Source: Flavobacteriaceae bacterium (lineage in GTDB: Bacteria; Bacteroidota; Bacteroidia; Flavobacteriales; Flavobacteriaceae). Taken from it: 6,312 bases of DNA. The position numbers and the translations under genes are program-made. The notes under the pieces were generated by a model that saw only the letters and a list, made by a program, of their open reading frames with translations, had not been told where the DNA came from and ran no database searches. The number at the start of each line of letters is the position of its first letter. The first letter of the stretch is position 1. The stretch lies in assembly GCA_013003145.1 (NCBI GenBank), contig JABDLH010000260.1, positions 1-6,312 of the forward strand, in the 5' to 3' direction. Below are positions 1-6,312 of the stretch, piece by piece.

Positions 1-1608
1 GTCCTTTATAATATGGCTGTCATACAAGCCAGCGTCAAAGATTACACGGGGAGCGAGCTCTCTACCTTCCAGGCTATTGACTTATTAAAACCTCTAAGGC
101 AAACCAGATACCTTGGAAACTGCTATAACAATCTAGGATCGATCACTAAGGAGCTGGAAGAGTATAACCAGGCCATAGCCTACTATAACCAGGCGATGGA
201 ATATTATCGGCAACTCCCAAAAAATAACGCCCTTGAAAGAAGTATCCTAAACAACATAGGGGTGTTATACCAGGAACAGGGTAAAGACCGGCAAGCCCTG
301 GAATATTTTGACGAAGTCCTGGAAAATCAAGAAGCAGGAATACAACATACGAGCGAGTACGCTCGCCTCCTGGCTAATCGCGCTTACAGCCTGTTAAGGA
401 CGGGTTTGACGGACCAGGGCATGAACACTTTCAAAAGGGCCATTGATCTCCAGGACAGTCTATCGGATCTGAGCGGTTTATCCAGGAGCCATTATAACCT
501 GGCCATTCATTACCAGGAAAATGGGGATAAGGAGAAAGCACTCTACCATGTTCGCCAGGCTGAAGAGAATGCCATGCAGAGTGATAATAATAAACGATTG
601 TTAGAAAGCATTCGGCTGCTGGCGGTGTTAGATCCTGAAAACGCCTCGTCTTATTCCGGGAGGTATATAGACCTTAGCGACAGCCTGGCCTTAGAGGAAA
701 GGGCTATACGTAATAAATTTGCGAGGATTCGATTTGAGACGGATGAGTTCAGGGCTCAGAATATACTACTGGAAAGGCAAAGACAGTTATGGATAGGTAT
801 TGCCGCAGGGGTCATCCTACTGGCGTTTGCCATATTCATTATTATCTCCCAACGGGTCAAGAATCAAAAATTGAAATTTGAAAGACAGCAACAAGAAGCA
901 AACCTGGAAATTTTTAACCTGATGCTTTCCCAGAACCAGAAATTGGAAGAGGGAAAACAATCAGAACAGAAAAGAATATCCGAGGAACTTCACGATGCCG
1001 TCCTGGGGGAAATGAATGGTATCCGGATGGTTCTGCTTGCCCTGAACAACAAGTCAGATGCGGCTTCCATGGAGATGAGAGACAAGGCCATCAGACGGCT
1101 ACAGGAGCTACAGGAAGAAGTCAGGACCATCTCTCACGAACTGAATGACGCCTCCTACCATAAATTTCATAACTTTATTTTGTCCCTGGACGAGTTGCTA
1201 AAGAAAAATTCCGAAGATGCCGGAATCCGGTACAAACTGAATTATGACGAAGATGTAGACTGGGACGACCTTTCCGGAGAAATTAAGATCAATTTATACC
1301 GATGCCTGCAGGAGTGTATTCAGAATGCGATCAAGCATGGACAGGCATCCGAACTGAAACTGGATTTGCAGGGAAGTGCTACCGAAGTACATATAAAACA
1401 CTCCGATAACGGAACAGGTTTCAGCCCGGGCCGTGGTAAAAAAGGAATAGGGCACAGGAATATTGCTTCAAGAGTGAGCAAATTAAGGGGAAGCTGGGAA
1501 ATACAGAGCAGCCCGGGCAAGGGTACCACGGTTCACCTCTATATCCCCAGGAACATTGCGGGAATAAAAAATAAGACCAATGCCAGAGAGATGTCCCAGC
1601 ACGGGTAA
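1..1608 (+). CDS. TPR-containing membrane sensor histidine kinase, 5' partial
   Basis: Sensor kinase of a two-component system, expected to autophosphorylate on a histidine and pass the phosphate to the regulator encoded just downstream. The frame is open to base 1 and TPR-like sequence precedes the ATG at 13, so the true start is probably upstream of the window. Residue numbers here count from that ATG. Four TPR-like repeats lie near 33-66, 75-108, 116-149 and 156-189. One hydrophobic helix at about 260-279 is followed by a probable coiled coil (281-320). The HisKA_3-type H-box is RISEELHDAV, with phospho-acceptor H327 (bases 991-993). The HATPase_c domain has N-box ECIQNAIKHG (N438), G1 box DNGTGF (465-470) and G2 GIGHRN plus GKGTTVHLYIP, so it looks catalytically intact. 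The TPR part is probably the periplasmic sensing side, usually after an N-terminal signal sequence that is outside this window. The ligand is unknown. It ends 18 bases before the regulator, consistent with an operon. Confidence 0.93.
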   Translation, partial: VLYNMAVIQASVKDYTGSELSTFQAIDLLKPLRQTRYLGNCYNNLGSITKELEEYNQAIAYYNQAMEYYRQLPKNNALERSILNNIGVLYQEQGKDRQALEYFDEVLENQEAGIQHTSEYARLLANRAYSLLRTGLTDQGMNTFKRAIDLQDSLSDLSGLSRSHYNLAIHYQENGDKEKALYHVRQAEENAMQSDNNKRLLESIRLLAVLDPENASSYSGRYIDLSDSLALEERAIRNKFARIRFETDEFRAQNILLERQRQLWIGIAAGVILLAFAIFIIISQRVKNQKLKFERQQQEANLEIFNLMLSQNQKLEEGKQSEQKRISEELHDAVLGEMNGIRMVLLALNNKSDAASMEMRDKAIRRLQELQEEVRTISHELNDASYHKFHNFILSLDELLKKNSEDAGIRYKLNYDEDVDWDDLSGEIKINLYRCLQECIQNAIKHGQASELKLDLQGSATEVHIKHSDNGTGFSPGRGKKGIGHRNIASRVSKLRGSWEIQSSPGKGTTVHLYIPRNIAGIKNKTNAREMSQHG

Positions 1609-1626
1609 TACAAAGACCGCATAGCT

Positions 1627-2403
1627 ATGAATAAAAAGACTATAAGGATACTTGCTGTTGATGACCATGAGATGACTACCCTTGGGTATAAGTTCATCCT
1701 GGAGGACTCTGACTTTGACAAGTATTCTATCCGTATGGATACGGAAAAAAGTTTTAAAGCCGCTAAGCAGCGTATCCTGGAATCTGTTAAATACGGCCCT
1801 TATGACATACTGTTACTAGACATACAGTTATCCGGTCCTATGGATGATAATGCCGGTACCGGGGAAGACCTGGGGATCTACGCACGGGAAGTGTGCCCGG
1901 GAACCAAGATTGTGTTCATGTCTTCATTCAGTGATAATTACCGTATTAACAGTATTTTACAATCCGTGGATCCGGACGGGTATATGGTTAAAACAGAGAT
2001 CGATCAGAAATCGCTGCAGGCCATGGTAAGAACCGTACTGGAACATCCCCCCTACTACACCCAGAAAGCTTTGGCGGCGATCCGCAAGAAAATGGCCAAT
2101 GATATCTCCCTGGACGAGAATGATCGTAAGATCCTCTATTACCTCTCTATCGGAACCAAGACCAAGGATATTACGCAGTTTGTATCTCTTTCGCTGCCCA
2201 GTATCGAAAACCGGAAAAGACATCTGAAATCGCTGTTCGGAATTGATAAACAGAATGACCAGGCCCTGATTACGGAATCCCGGAGAGGGGTTTCATCTGA
2301 GAACTACCAGGTTTACCGAGTTGCTTTTTTACCCCTTGCGTGCACTTCATCGAAATATATGAAAACCATAATTATTCTATGGTTTTTATATAATCCCCAT
2401 TAA
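1627..2403 (+). CDS. NarL/LuxR-type response regulator with an aberrant C-terminus
   Basis: DNA-binding response regulator, cytoplasmic, and the likely partner of the kinase 18 bases upstream. The receiver domain is at about 6-140, with acidic pocket D12-D13, phospho-acceptor D65 in ILLLDIQL (codon 1819-1821), S99 after beta-4 and K122 in GYMVKTE. The HTH region is about 160-206, with LDENDRKILYYLSIGTKTK followed by the recognition-helix-like SLPSIENRKRHLKSLFG, as in flavobacterial relatives of the NarL/FixJ group. No Shine-Dalgarno is seen before the ATG, which is common in Bacteroidota. As read, the protein is 258 residues. Residues after about 220 do not resemble the family and include a hydrophobic stretch near the end. 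A one-base frame change near 2284 would give the usual ending ESRKRGFI and a stop at 2298-2300, a protein of about 224 residues. Receiver and HTH are intact either way, so function may survive. Confidence is high for the family and low for the 3' boundary. Confidence 0.9.
   Translation: MNKKTIRILAVDDHEMTTLGYKFILEDSDFDKYSIRMDTEKSFKAAKQRILESVKYGPYDILLLDIQLSGPMDDNAGTGEDLGIYAREVCPGTKIVFMSSFSDNYRINSILQSVDPDGYMVKTEIDQKSLQAMVRTVLEHPPYYTQKALAAIRKKMANDISLDENDRKILYYLSIGTKTKDITQFVSLSLPSIENRKRHLKSLFGIDKQNDQALITESRRGVSSENYQVYRVAFLPLACTSSKYMKTIIILWFLYNPH
2284..2300 (+). other. Probable frameshift and ancestral stop of the response regulator
   Basis: The open frame reads ESRRG and then VSSEN, which does not fit the family. 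Reading in the frame one base back gives GFI followed by TGA at 2298-2300. Adding one A within cggagagg restores cgg aag agg ggt ttc atc tga, that is RKRGFI and stop, which matches the usual end of flavobacterial regulators of this type as I recall it. The simplest reading is a one-base deletion in a purine-rich run ending in GGGG, either real or a sequencing/assembly error. No canonical X XXY YYZ slippery heptamer is present in the reading frame, so programmed frameshifting is less likely. Confidence 0.68.
2362..2387 (+). terminator. Hairpin terminator-like structure after the two-component operon
   Basis: A perfect 9-bp inverted repeat, AAAACCATA (2362-2370) and TATGGTTTT (2378-2386), encloses a 7-base loop and runs into a T-rich tail (tttttata). 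The stem has only two GC pairs, so it is weak, but the form fits an intrinsic terminator. It lies inside the 3' extension of the regulator's open frame, which supports the view that the gene originally ended at 2300. Confidence 0.5.
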
Positions 2404-2414
2404 ATTAATAGAAT

Positions 2415-2422
2415 TAATTTTG
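2415..2422 (+). promoter_or_regulatory. Candidate -7 element for the unknown gene at 2460
   Basis: TAATTTTG matches the Bacteroidota -7 consensus TAnnTTTG. Transcription would start near 2427-2430, giving a leader of about 30 bases to the ATG at 2460. No clear -33 TTG lies at the expected distance; the region upstream is simply A/T-rich. The element follows the putative terminator, which is consistent with transcription independent of the two-component genes. Confidence 0.4.
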
Positions 2423-2445
2423 AGTAAGAACGATCCGTAACCATC

Positions 2446-2451
2446 AGGAAA
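2446..2451 (+). promoter_or_regulatory. Shine-Dalgarno-like site for the gene at 2460
   Basis: AGGAAA lies 8 bases before the ATG at 2460. In-frame stops at 2406, 2409, 2415 and 2421 exclude any start much further upstream, so this site and the ATG together fix the start. Confidence 0.5.
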
Positions 2452-2459
2452 TCTTACCA

Positions 2460-3113
2460 ATGCACCGCAACGATAACTCAGATAAATCAGGACTTCGGTT
2501 TAAAGAAATCCCCCGCTTAAACGGCATATTGGGTTTCCAGAGACAATTGGAGAAGGATTACTTCTCAAAAGTTTCCGTGCGCAATTACCAGCAGCAAGCT
2601 GACGACTTTAACCTGGTCATCGGGATGCAGTGCAACATGGATTTAGCAGACATACTGTATCATCTGGATCACGAATCCTGGGGAGCTAAAATCCCCGATG
2701 GTAGCAGGAACAGCAGTCAATCTCCTTTCCGGCAGGCATTACAGGATTTAAACGCCTGTAATTCTGAACTCATCGATATTGAAGAATTTTCTATTTTCCT
2801 GAATGATACCGCTATCGTGGTAAAAAGTATCTATCCCCAGAGTATAGTGTCTAATTTGGACCTGATTCTTGAGGCGTTGGGAAATCACTACCTGGATATT
2901 ATCAGCCAGATGAACGAAGTGCCTTACGAGATCTACATCCCGGTATTTGAAGAAGCGATAGACCAGGAGCTTTACCTGCCAAAAGCAACGGGTGACATGC
3001 CGGATTTTTTAAGTTACTGGGCCATGTATTCGGAAAATGAAGAAGATGCCTTTATCTACGATCTGAAAAGACGATGCATGATTTCCGGTGAACTGTATAT
3101 GCTCAACCAATAA
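2460..3113 (+). CDS. Hypothetical protein, 217 residues, acidic, unrecognised
   Basis: I do not recognise this family and assign no function. The start is well supported: four in-frame stops lie within 55 bases upstream and AGGAAA precedes the ATG. The protein has no signal peptide, lipobox or membrane helix, so it is probably cytoplasmic. It is rich in Asp and Glu, with acidic segments at about 102-110, 163-170 and 191-201. Predicted structure appears mainly helical, for example around 131-150 and 161-172. Three cysteines (58, 100, 206) are too scattered for an obvious metal site. It lies 3' of a two-component pair but seems to have its own promoter, and it converges on glyA with a 52-base gap, so neighbours give little hint of role. 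Its length, unbroken frame, ribosome site and terminator support a real gene. Confidence 0.78.
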   Translation: MHRNDNSDKSGLRFKEIPRLNGILGFQRQLEKDYFSKVSVRNYQQQADDFNLVIGMQCNMDLADILYHLDHESWGAKIPDGSRNSSQSPFRQALQDLNACNSELIDIEEFSIFLNDTAIVVKSIYPQSIVSNLDLILEALGNHYLDIISQMNEVPYEIYIPVFEEAIDQELYLPKATGDMPDFLSYWAMYSENEEDAFIYDLKRRCMISGELYMLNQ

Positions 3114-3150
3114 AAAAGGGCAGGAATTTCTTCCCGCCCCATTTCTATTT
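3111..3150. terminator. Bidirectional terminator between the unknown gene and glyA
   Basis: GGGCAGGAA (3118-3126) pairs with TTCCCGCCC (3131-3139) across a TTTC loop, with a single A-C mismatch. On the minus strand the hairpin is followed by six T (complement of 3112-3117), an ideal tail for glyA. On the plus strand the tail is atttctatttta, T-rich but interrupted. It lies in the 52 bases between the convergent stops, so it can serve both genes; it begins at the unknown gene's own stop codon. Confidence 0.8.
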
Positions 3151-3165
3151 TAATTAAAGTAGTGA

Positions 3166-4446
3166 TCAGCTTTTAAATAAGGGCAATCCTTGCATCATCT
3201 GGTTCACTTCTTTTTTTACCTCCTCAATTTGTGATTCGTCCTCGGGATTATTTAACACCTTATCTACAAGGCGAACGATCACTTCCATATCCTTTTCAAC
3301 CAACCCCCTCGTCGTGATGGCTGCCGTTCCAAAACGGATACCCGAGGTAACAAAGGGTGATTGATCATCAAAAGGCACCATATTCTTGTTGGCGGTTATA
3401 TCTGCCTTAACCAGCACTTGTTCTGCATCCTTCCCGGTGATCCCTTTGTTTCGAAGATCGATCAGCATCATGTGGTTGTCTGTTCCGTTAGATATGATCT
3501 TATAATCCTTATCCACAAATGCCTTGGCCATTGCGGCGGCATTCTTTTTCACCTGAATCATATAGTGGAGGAAGTCATCGGTCAGCGCTTCCCCGAAGGC
3601 CACTGCCTTAGCAGCGATGATATGTTCTAACGGACCTCCCTGGTTCCCAGGGAAAACAGCCAGGTCTAAAAGAGCGGACATCTTACGAAGATTCCCATTC
3701 TTTAATTTGATCCCGAAAGGATTCTCAAAATCTTTTCCCATCATGATTAATCCTCCCCTTGGACCCCTCAGGGTTTTGTGGGTGGTTGTGGTCACTATGT
3801 GGCAATGGGGTAAAGGATCGTTGAGGATACCTTTTGCAATCAGCCCGGCAGGGTGAGCAATATCGGCCAGCAATAATGCATCCACGCTATCTGCTATTTC
3901 CCGGAACAATTTAAAATCCATATCCCTGGAATAGGCTGATGCACCTGCGATGATCATCTTTGGCTTATGTTTTAACGCCTGTTCCCTCACCTGCTCGTAA
4001 TCGATCAGTCCGGTTTCCTTATCCACACCGTAGAATACAGGGTTGTATAATTTCCCGCTAAAGTTCACCGGTGAGCCGTGCGTAAGGTGACCTCCATGCG
4101 AAAGATCAAATCCAAGGATGGTATCCCCGGGTTTCAGGCAGGCAGCAAATACTGCGGTATTGGCCTGTGAACCGGAATGTGGTTGTACGTTCGCATATTC
4201 GGCACCAAAAAGTTCCTTGGCCCTATCTATGGCCAGTTGTTCTACCTTATCTACTACTTCGCAACCTCCGTAGTAACGCTTCCCGGGATAGCCCTCGGCG
4301 TATTTATTAGTCAGAACAGAACCTGCAGCCTCCATGACTGCCTCGCTGGTGAAATTTTCAGAAGCTATTAATTCGATTCCGTTAATTTGCCGTTCCTTTT
4401 CTTCGGCAATCAGGTCAAAGACCTGTTGATCACGTTGCATCGCCAT
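3166..4446 (-). CDS. glyA: Serine hydroxymethyltransferase
   Basis: PLP-dependent cytoplasmic enzyme that interconverts serine plus tetrahydrofolate with glycine plus 5,10-methylenetetrahydrofolate, the main source of one-carbon units. At 426 residues it has the normal bacterial length. Diagnostic motifs are IELIASENF (25-33), the substrate-site stretch [17 protein letters not shown] (47-63), SGSQAN (91-96), the PLP-ring region [10 protein letters not shown] (D195, H198), the Schiff-base lysine K224 in [14 protein letters not shown] (bases 3775-3777) and [14 protein letters not shown] with the carboxylate-binding arginine R371. All key residues are present. The frame allows a start at M1 (4446) or M3 (4440). 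An AGGAA-like site in front suits M1 slightly better, but M3 cannot be excluded. It is transcribed away from the fumarylacetoacetase gene and ends at a strong hairpin. Confidence 0.98.
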   Translation of the reverse strand: MAMQRDQQVFDLIAEEKERQINGIELIASENFTSEAVMEAAGSVLTNKYAEGYPGKRYYGGCEVVDKVEQLAIDRAKELFGAEYANVQPHSGSQANTAVFAACLKPGDTILGFDLSHGGHLTHGSPVNFSGKLYNPVFYGVDKETGLIDYEQVREQALKHKPKMIIAGASAYSRDMDFKLFREIADSVDALLLADIAHPAGLIAKGILNDPLPHCHIVTTTTHKTLRGPRGGLIMMGKDFENPFGIKLKNGNLRKMSALLDLAVFPGNQGGPLEHIIAAKAVAFGEALTDDFLHYMIQVKKNAAAMAKAFVDKDYKIISNGTDNHMMLIDLRNKGITGKDAEQVLVKADITANKNMVPFDDQSPFVTSGIRFGTAAITTRGLVEKDMEVIVRLVDKVLNNPEDESQIEEVKKEVNQMMQGLPLFKS

Positions 4447-4467
4447 AATTTCCTGTTAAATGAAATG

Positions 4468-4475
4468 CAAAAGTA
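4468..4475 (-). promoter_or_regulatory. Candidate -7 element for glyA
   Basis: Read on the minus strand, 4475 to 4468 is TACTTTTG, a match to the Bacteroidota TAnnTTTG element. A start near 4463 would leave a leader of about 16 bases before the glyA ATG, including an AGGAAA-like site. The -33 region is not clear: TTTTC lies about 24 bases upstream rather than TTG. Confidence 0.45.
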
Positions 4476-4479
4476 CAAA

Positions 4480-4515
4480 TTGACAATCTCTTATTGGAAG
4501 AAAATAATATATTTG
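4480..4515 (+). promoter_or_regulatory. Candidate promoter for the fumarylacetoacetase gene
   Basis: TATATTTG at 4508-4515 matches TAnnTTTG. TTGACA at 4480-4485 could supply the -33 TTG, though 25 bases between the TTG and the -7 element is slightly longer than the usual spacing. Transcription from about 4521 would give a leader of roughly 30 A/T-rich bases to the ATG at 4553. There is no Shine-Dalgarno site, as is common in this phylum. It faces away from the glyA element within the same 106-base gap. Confidence 0.45.
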
Positions 4516-4552
4516 ATCAGGAAATTATTAAATAAAAATTAACAATTATACT

Positions 4553-5854
4553 ATGCCTATTAAAGCTAATGACCCAAATAGAAAATCCTGGATTCCAGTA
4601 CCCGAAAATTCGGACTTCCCCATTCAGAATATCCCTTTCGGGGTGTTCCTTACCAGGGACGACGTGATTACCATCGGTACCAGGATTGGTGATCACGCCA
4701 TCGACCTTGGTTCATTGCATCAATTGGGCTATTTTAAGGACATTCCTTTAACGGATGATATTTTCCTGCAAGACACCCTGAATGATTTTATTTCTGACGG
4801 TAAGAAAACCTGGAGATTGGTCAGGAACCGGATAGCCGAACTCTTTGATGTACGCAACGAGGAACTACAGCATAAGGATGATCACAAACAGATCGTACTC
4901 TTTACAATGGATGAGATAGAAATGCAGTTACCGGTACAGATCGGGGATTACACGGATTTCTATTCCAGTAAAGAACACGCTACCAATATTGGTAAAATGT
5001 TCCGTGACCCGGACAATGCTCTTTTACCCAATTGGCTTCATATCCCGGTAGGTTACCACGGCAGGAGTTCTACAATTGTCCCCAGCGGCACGCCCATCAG
5101 GAGGCCATACGGACAAACGATCCCCAAAGGCGAGGATCAACCGGTATTTGGCCCGTCCAAACTGGTGGATTTTGAATTGGAAATGGCGTTTATCACTACT
5201 GATGCCAATGCCCTTGGAGAACCTATAGATGTGACCGAAGCAGAGGACTATATCTTTGGACTGGTCTTATTTAACGACTGGAGTGCCCGTGACATACAGA
5301 AATGGGAATACGTGCCATTAGGCCCCTTCCTGGGTAAAAACTTTGCATCCTCGATCTCTCCATGGATCGTGACCCTTGATGCCCTGGAACCTTTCAGGGT
5401 CCAGAGTCCGAAGCAAGAACCGCAACCCCTTCCCTACCTGCGTCATAAAGGCAATAATAGCTTTGACATCCACCTGGAAGTAGATGTTACCCCTGAAGAC
5501 GGGCAAAGCACTACGGTCTGTAAGTCCAATTTTAAATACATGTATTGGTCTATGGCCCAGCAGTTAGCACATCATACCGTAAATGGTTGCAAGGTAAACA
5601 GTGGTGACATGATGGGTAGCGGAACCATATCAGGTACTACACCGGATTCCTTTGGGTCTATGCTGGAACTGGCATGGCAGGGGACCAAACCGGTAACCCT
5701 GAACGGCGGTGAGGAACGTAAATCCGTAGCGGATAACGACACTATTACCATGCGCGGTTACTGTCATAAGAATGGGCTGAGGATCGGTTTCGGAGAAGTT
5801 GCATCCAAATTGCTTCCTGCACTGGACTTAAAAGCTCCTAAGAAAAACAAATAA
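4553..5854 (+). CDS. fahA: Fumarylacetoacetase (fumarylacetoacetate hydrolase)
   Basis: Hydrolyses 4-fumarylacetoacetate to fumarate and acetoacetate, the last step of tyrosine and phenylalanine breakdown through homogentisate. It is a cytoplasmic, metal-dependent enzyme. At 433 residues it is close to the human enzyme (419) and has both the N-terminal SH3-like domain (about 15-125) and the C-terminal catalytic domain. Residues equivalent to those known in mammalian FAH can be placed: D135 and Y137 in GDYTDFYSS, H142 (human H133), R151 (R142), metal ligands E208 and E210 in FELEMAF, D242 (D233), R246, Q249, Y253 and K262 in NDWSARDIQKWEYVPLGPFLGK, and E372 (E364) in SMLELAW. None is missing, so this is a true FAH rather than a short FAH-fold decarboxylase or isomerase. 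No other homogentisate-pathway gene (hmgA, hppD, maiA) lies in the window. Confidence 0.98.
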   Translation: MPIKANDPNRKSWIPVPENSDFPIQNIPFGVFLTRDDVITIGTRIGDHAIDLGSLHQLGYFKDIPLTDDIFLQDTLNDFISDGKKTWRLVRNRIAELFDVRNEELQHKDDHKQIVLFTMDEIEMQLPVQIGDYTDFYSSKEHATNIGKMFRDPDNALLPNWLHIPVGYHGRSSTIVPSGTPIRRPYGQTIPKGEDQPVFGPSKLVDFELEMAFITTDANALGEPIDVTEAEDYIFGLVLFNDWSARDIQKWEYVPLGPFLGKNFASSISPWIVTLDALEPFRVQSPKQEPQPLPYLRHKGNNSFDIHLEVDVTPEDGQSTTVCKSNFKYMYWSMAQQLAHHTVNGCKVNSGDMMGSGTISGTTPDSFGSMLELAWQGTKPVTLNGGEERKSVADNDTITMRGYCHKNGLRIGFGEVASKLLPALDLKAPKKNK

Positions 5855-5863
5855 GTACTTTTT

Positions 5864-5891
5864 ATCCGATTTATACGAACTGATATCGGAT
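5864..5891 (+). terminator. Possible weak hairpin after the fumarylacetoacetase gene
   Basis: ATCCGAT (5864-5870) and ATCGGAT (5885-5891) form a 7-bp stem with a 14-base loop, starting 10 bases after the stop codon. The following bases (ttcgttatg) are only mildly T-rich, so termination may be weak or partial. It is the only clear structure in the 108-base gap before the lipoprotein gene. Confidence 0.35.
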
Positions 5892-5962
5892 TTCGTTATG
5901 GGTATAGGTCGCTTTGGCACGGCCTTTGAAAATCGCTAAACCAAACCAATACCCAGAACGAC

Positions 5963-6312
5963 ATGAAGAAATCAGTACTTTTCGGAATCGCCATCATGGC
6001 TTTAGTAGCCTGCGGAGGGGTCAAAAAGACCCAGGAGGCTCTGAATAGTGGTAATTACCACAACGCCATGAATCGTGCGATACAGAACCTTGCAGAGAAT
6101 AAGAGCAAAAAAGGTCACCAGGAATATATCCTGTTATTGGAAGAGGCCTTTCGTAAAAATGCAGACCGTGAATTGCGCCAAATTGAATTGTTGCAGAAAG
6201 ACGGTAACCCCGCAAATTACGAAACGATCTACAAAAGGCTTATGGGATTGAGCCAGGTCCAGGAACGGATCAGGCCCTTAATGCCCCTCTATATCCAGGA
6301 AGAAGGCAGGGA
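5963..6312 (+). CDS. Lipoprotein of unknown function, 3' partial
   Basis: This frame begins with ATG at 5963 and stays open to the window end, giving 116 residues. The N-terminus is a signal peptidase II signal: MKK, a hydrophobic core SVLFGIAIMAL, then the lipobox LVAC with lipidated Cys17 followed by GGVKK. The mature part is soluble and helical, with TQEALNSGNYHNAMNRAIQNLAEN (residues 23-46) resembling a TPR or half-TPR unit. Such proteins are usually anchored in the outer or inner membrane facing the periplasm. No Asp follows the cysteine at +2, so inner-membrane retention by the E. coli rule is not suggested, though that rule is not reliable in Bacteroidota. The gene lies 108 bases after the fumarylacetoacetase gene with a weak hairpin between, so it may be a separate unit. 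The function is unknown and the C-terminus is outside the window. Confidence 0.85.
   Translation, partial: MKKSVLFGIAIMALVACGGVKKTQEALNSGNYHNAMNRAIQNLAENKSKKGHQEYILLLEEAFRKNADRELRQIELLQKDGNPANYETIYKRLMGLSQVQERIRPLMPLYIQEEGR

Noticed and set aside
1320..1721. Minus-strand open frames over the kinase-regulator junction
   Set aside because: They lie opposite conserved HATPase_c and receiver coding sequence, overlap each other in different frames, and have no promoter or ribosome site that stands out.
2281..2300. Programmed ribosomal frameshift at the GGGG run in the response regulator
   Set aside because: The codons aga ggg gtt do not form a canonical X XXY YYZ heptamer. A tRNA slip from GGG to AGG would mispair, and no strong pseudoknot or stem follows within a few bases. 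A one-base deletion explains the pattern more simply.
3361..3856. Plus-strand open frames opposite glyA (3361-3630 and 3617-3856)
   Set aside because: They are antisense shadows of a well-conserved glyA with all catalytic motifs, and their translations resemble no protein family.
5908..5930. Possible TAnnTTTG promoter for the lipoprotein gene (TCGCTTTG, GGCCTTTG)
   Set aside because: Both lack the TA of the element and no -33 TTG is suitably spaced, so neither is called.
5899..5955. Long-range inverted repeat TGGGTAT / ATACCCA before the lipoprotein gene
   Set aside because: A 7-bp stem with a 43-base loop is expected by chance at this length and has no further pairing to support a riboswitch or operator.
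6021..6215. Minus-strand 64-residue open frame at the right end
   Set aside because: It lies opposite the lipoprotein gene, which has a convincing signal peptide and lipobox in the plus frame.

Overview
The window looks like a piece of chromosome from a Bacteroidota bacterium, most likely a marine-type member of the Flavobacteriaceae; the genus cannot be named from sequence alone. The grounds are the TPR-type histidine kinase paired with a NarL-like response regulator, A/T-rich leaders with weak or absent Shine-Dalgarno sites, TAnnTTTG promoter elements, and a short MKK lipoprotein with a late lipobox. I see no mobile element, CRISPR array, tRNA or rRNA. Coding density is high and no gap exceeds about 160 bases.

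Layout. (1) Bases 1-2403, plus strand: a two-component pair. The kinase is cut at its 5' end by the window edge. It has TPR repeats, one membrane helix, a HisKA_3-type dimerisation domain and an HATPase_c domain. The regulator follows after 18 bases, with a receiver domain and a LuxR/NarL-like HTH. (2) Bases 2460-3113, plus strand: an unrecognised acidic 217-residue protein, apparently with its own promoter. (3) Bases 3166-4446, minus strand: glyA, serine hydroxymethyltransferase, converging on the unknown gene across a bidirectional terminator. (4) Bases 4553-5854, plus strand: fumarylacetoacetase, the last step of tyrosine/homogentisate breakdown, diverging from glyA across a 106-base intergenic region with a promoter element facing each way. 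(5) Bases 5963-6312, plus strand: the first 116 residues of a lipoprotein that runs off the window.

How the genes relate. The kinase and regulator almost certainly form one signalling pair. glyA and the fumarylacetoacetase gene are metabolic housekeeping genes with no obligate link to that pair or to each other. The most notable irregularity is the 3' end of the regulator. The reading frame leaves the expected family ending just before a conserved-looking RGFI stop in another frame. It then runs about 100 bases through what looks like a terminator hairpin. This suggests a one-base deletion (real or a sequencing error), and that the last 37 or so residues of the open frame are not native. I found no convincing evidence of an undescribed multi-gene system; the unknown 217-residue protein is the only uncharacterised complete gene.
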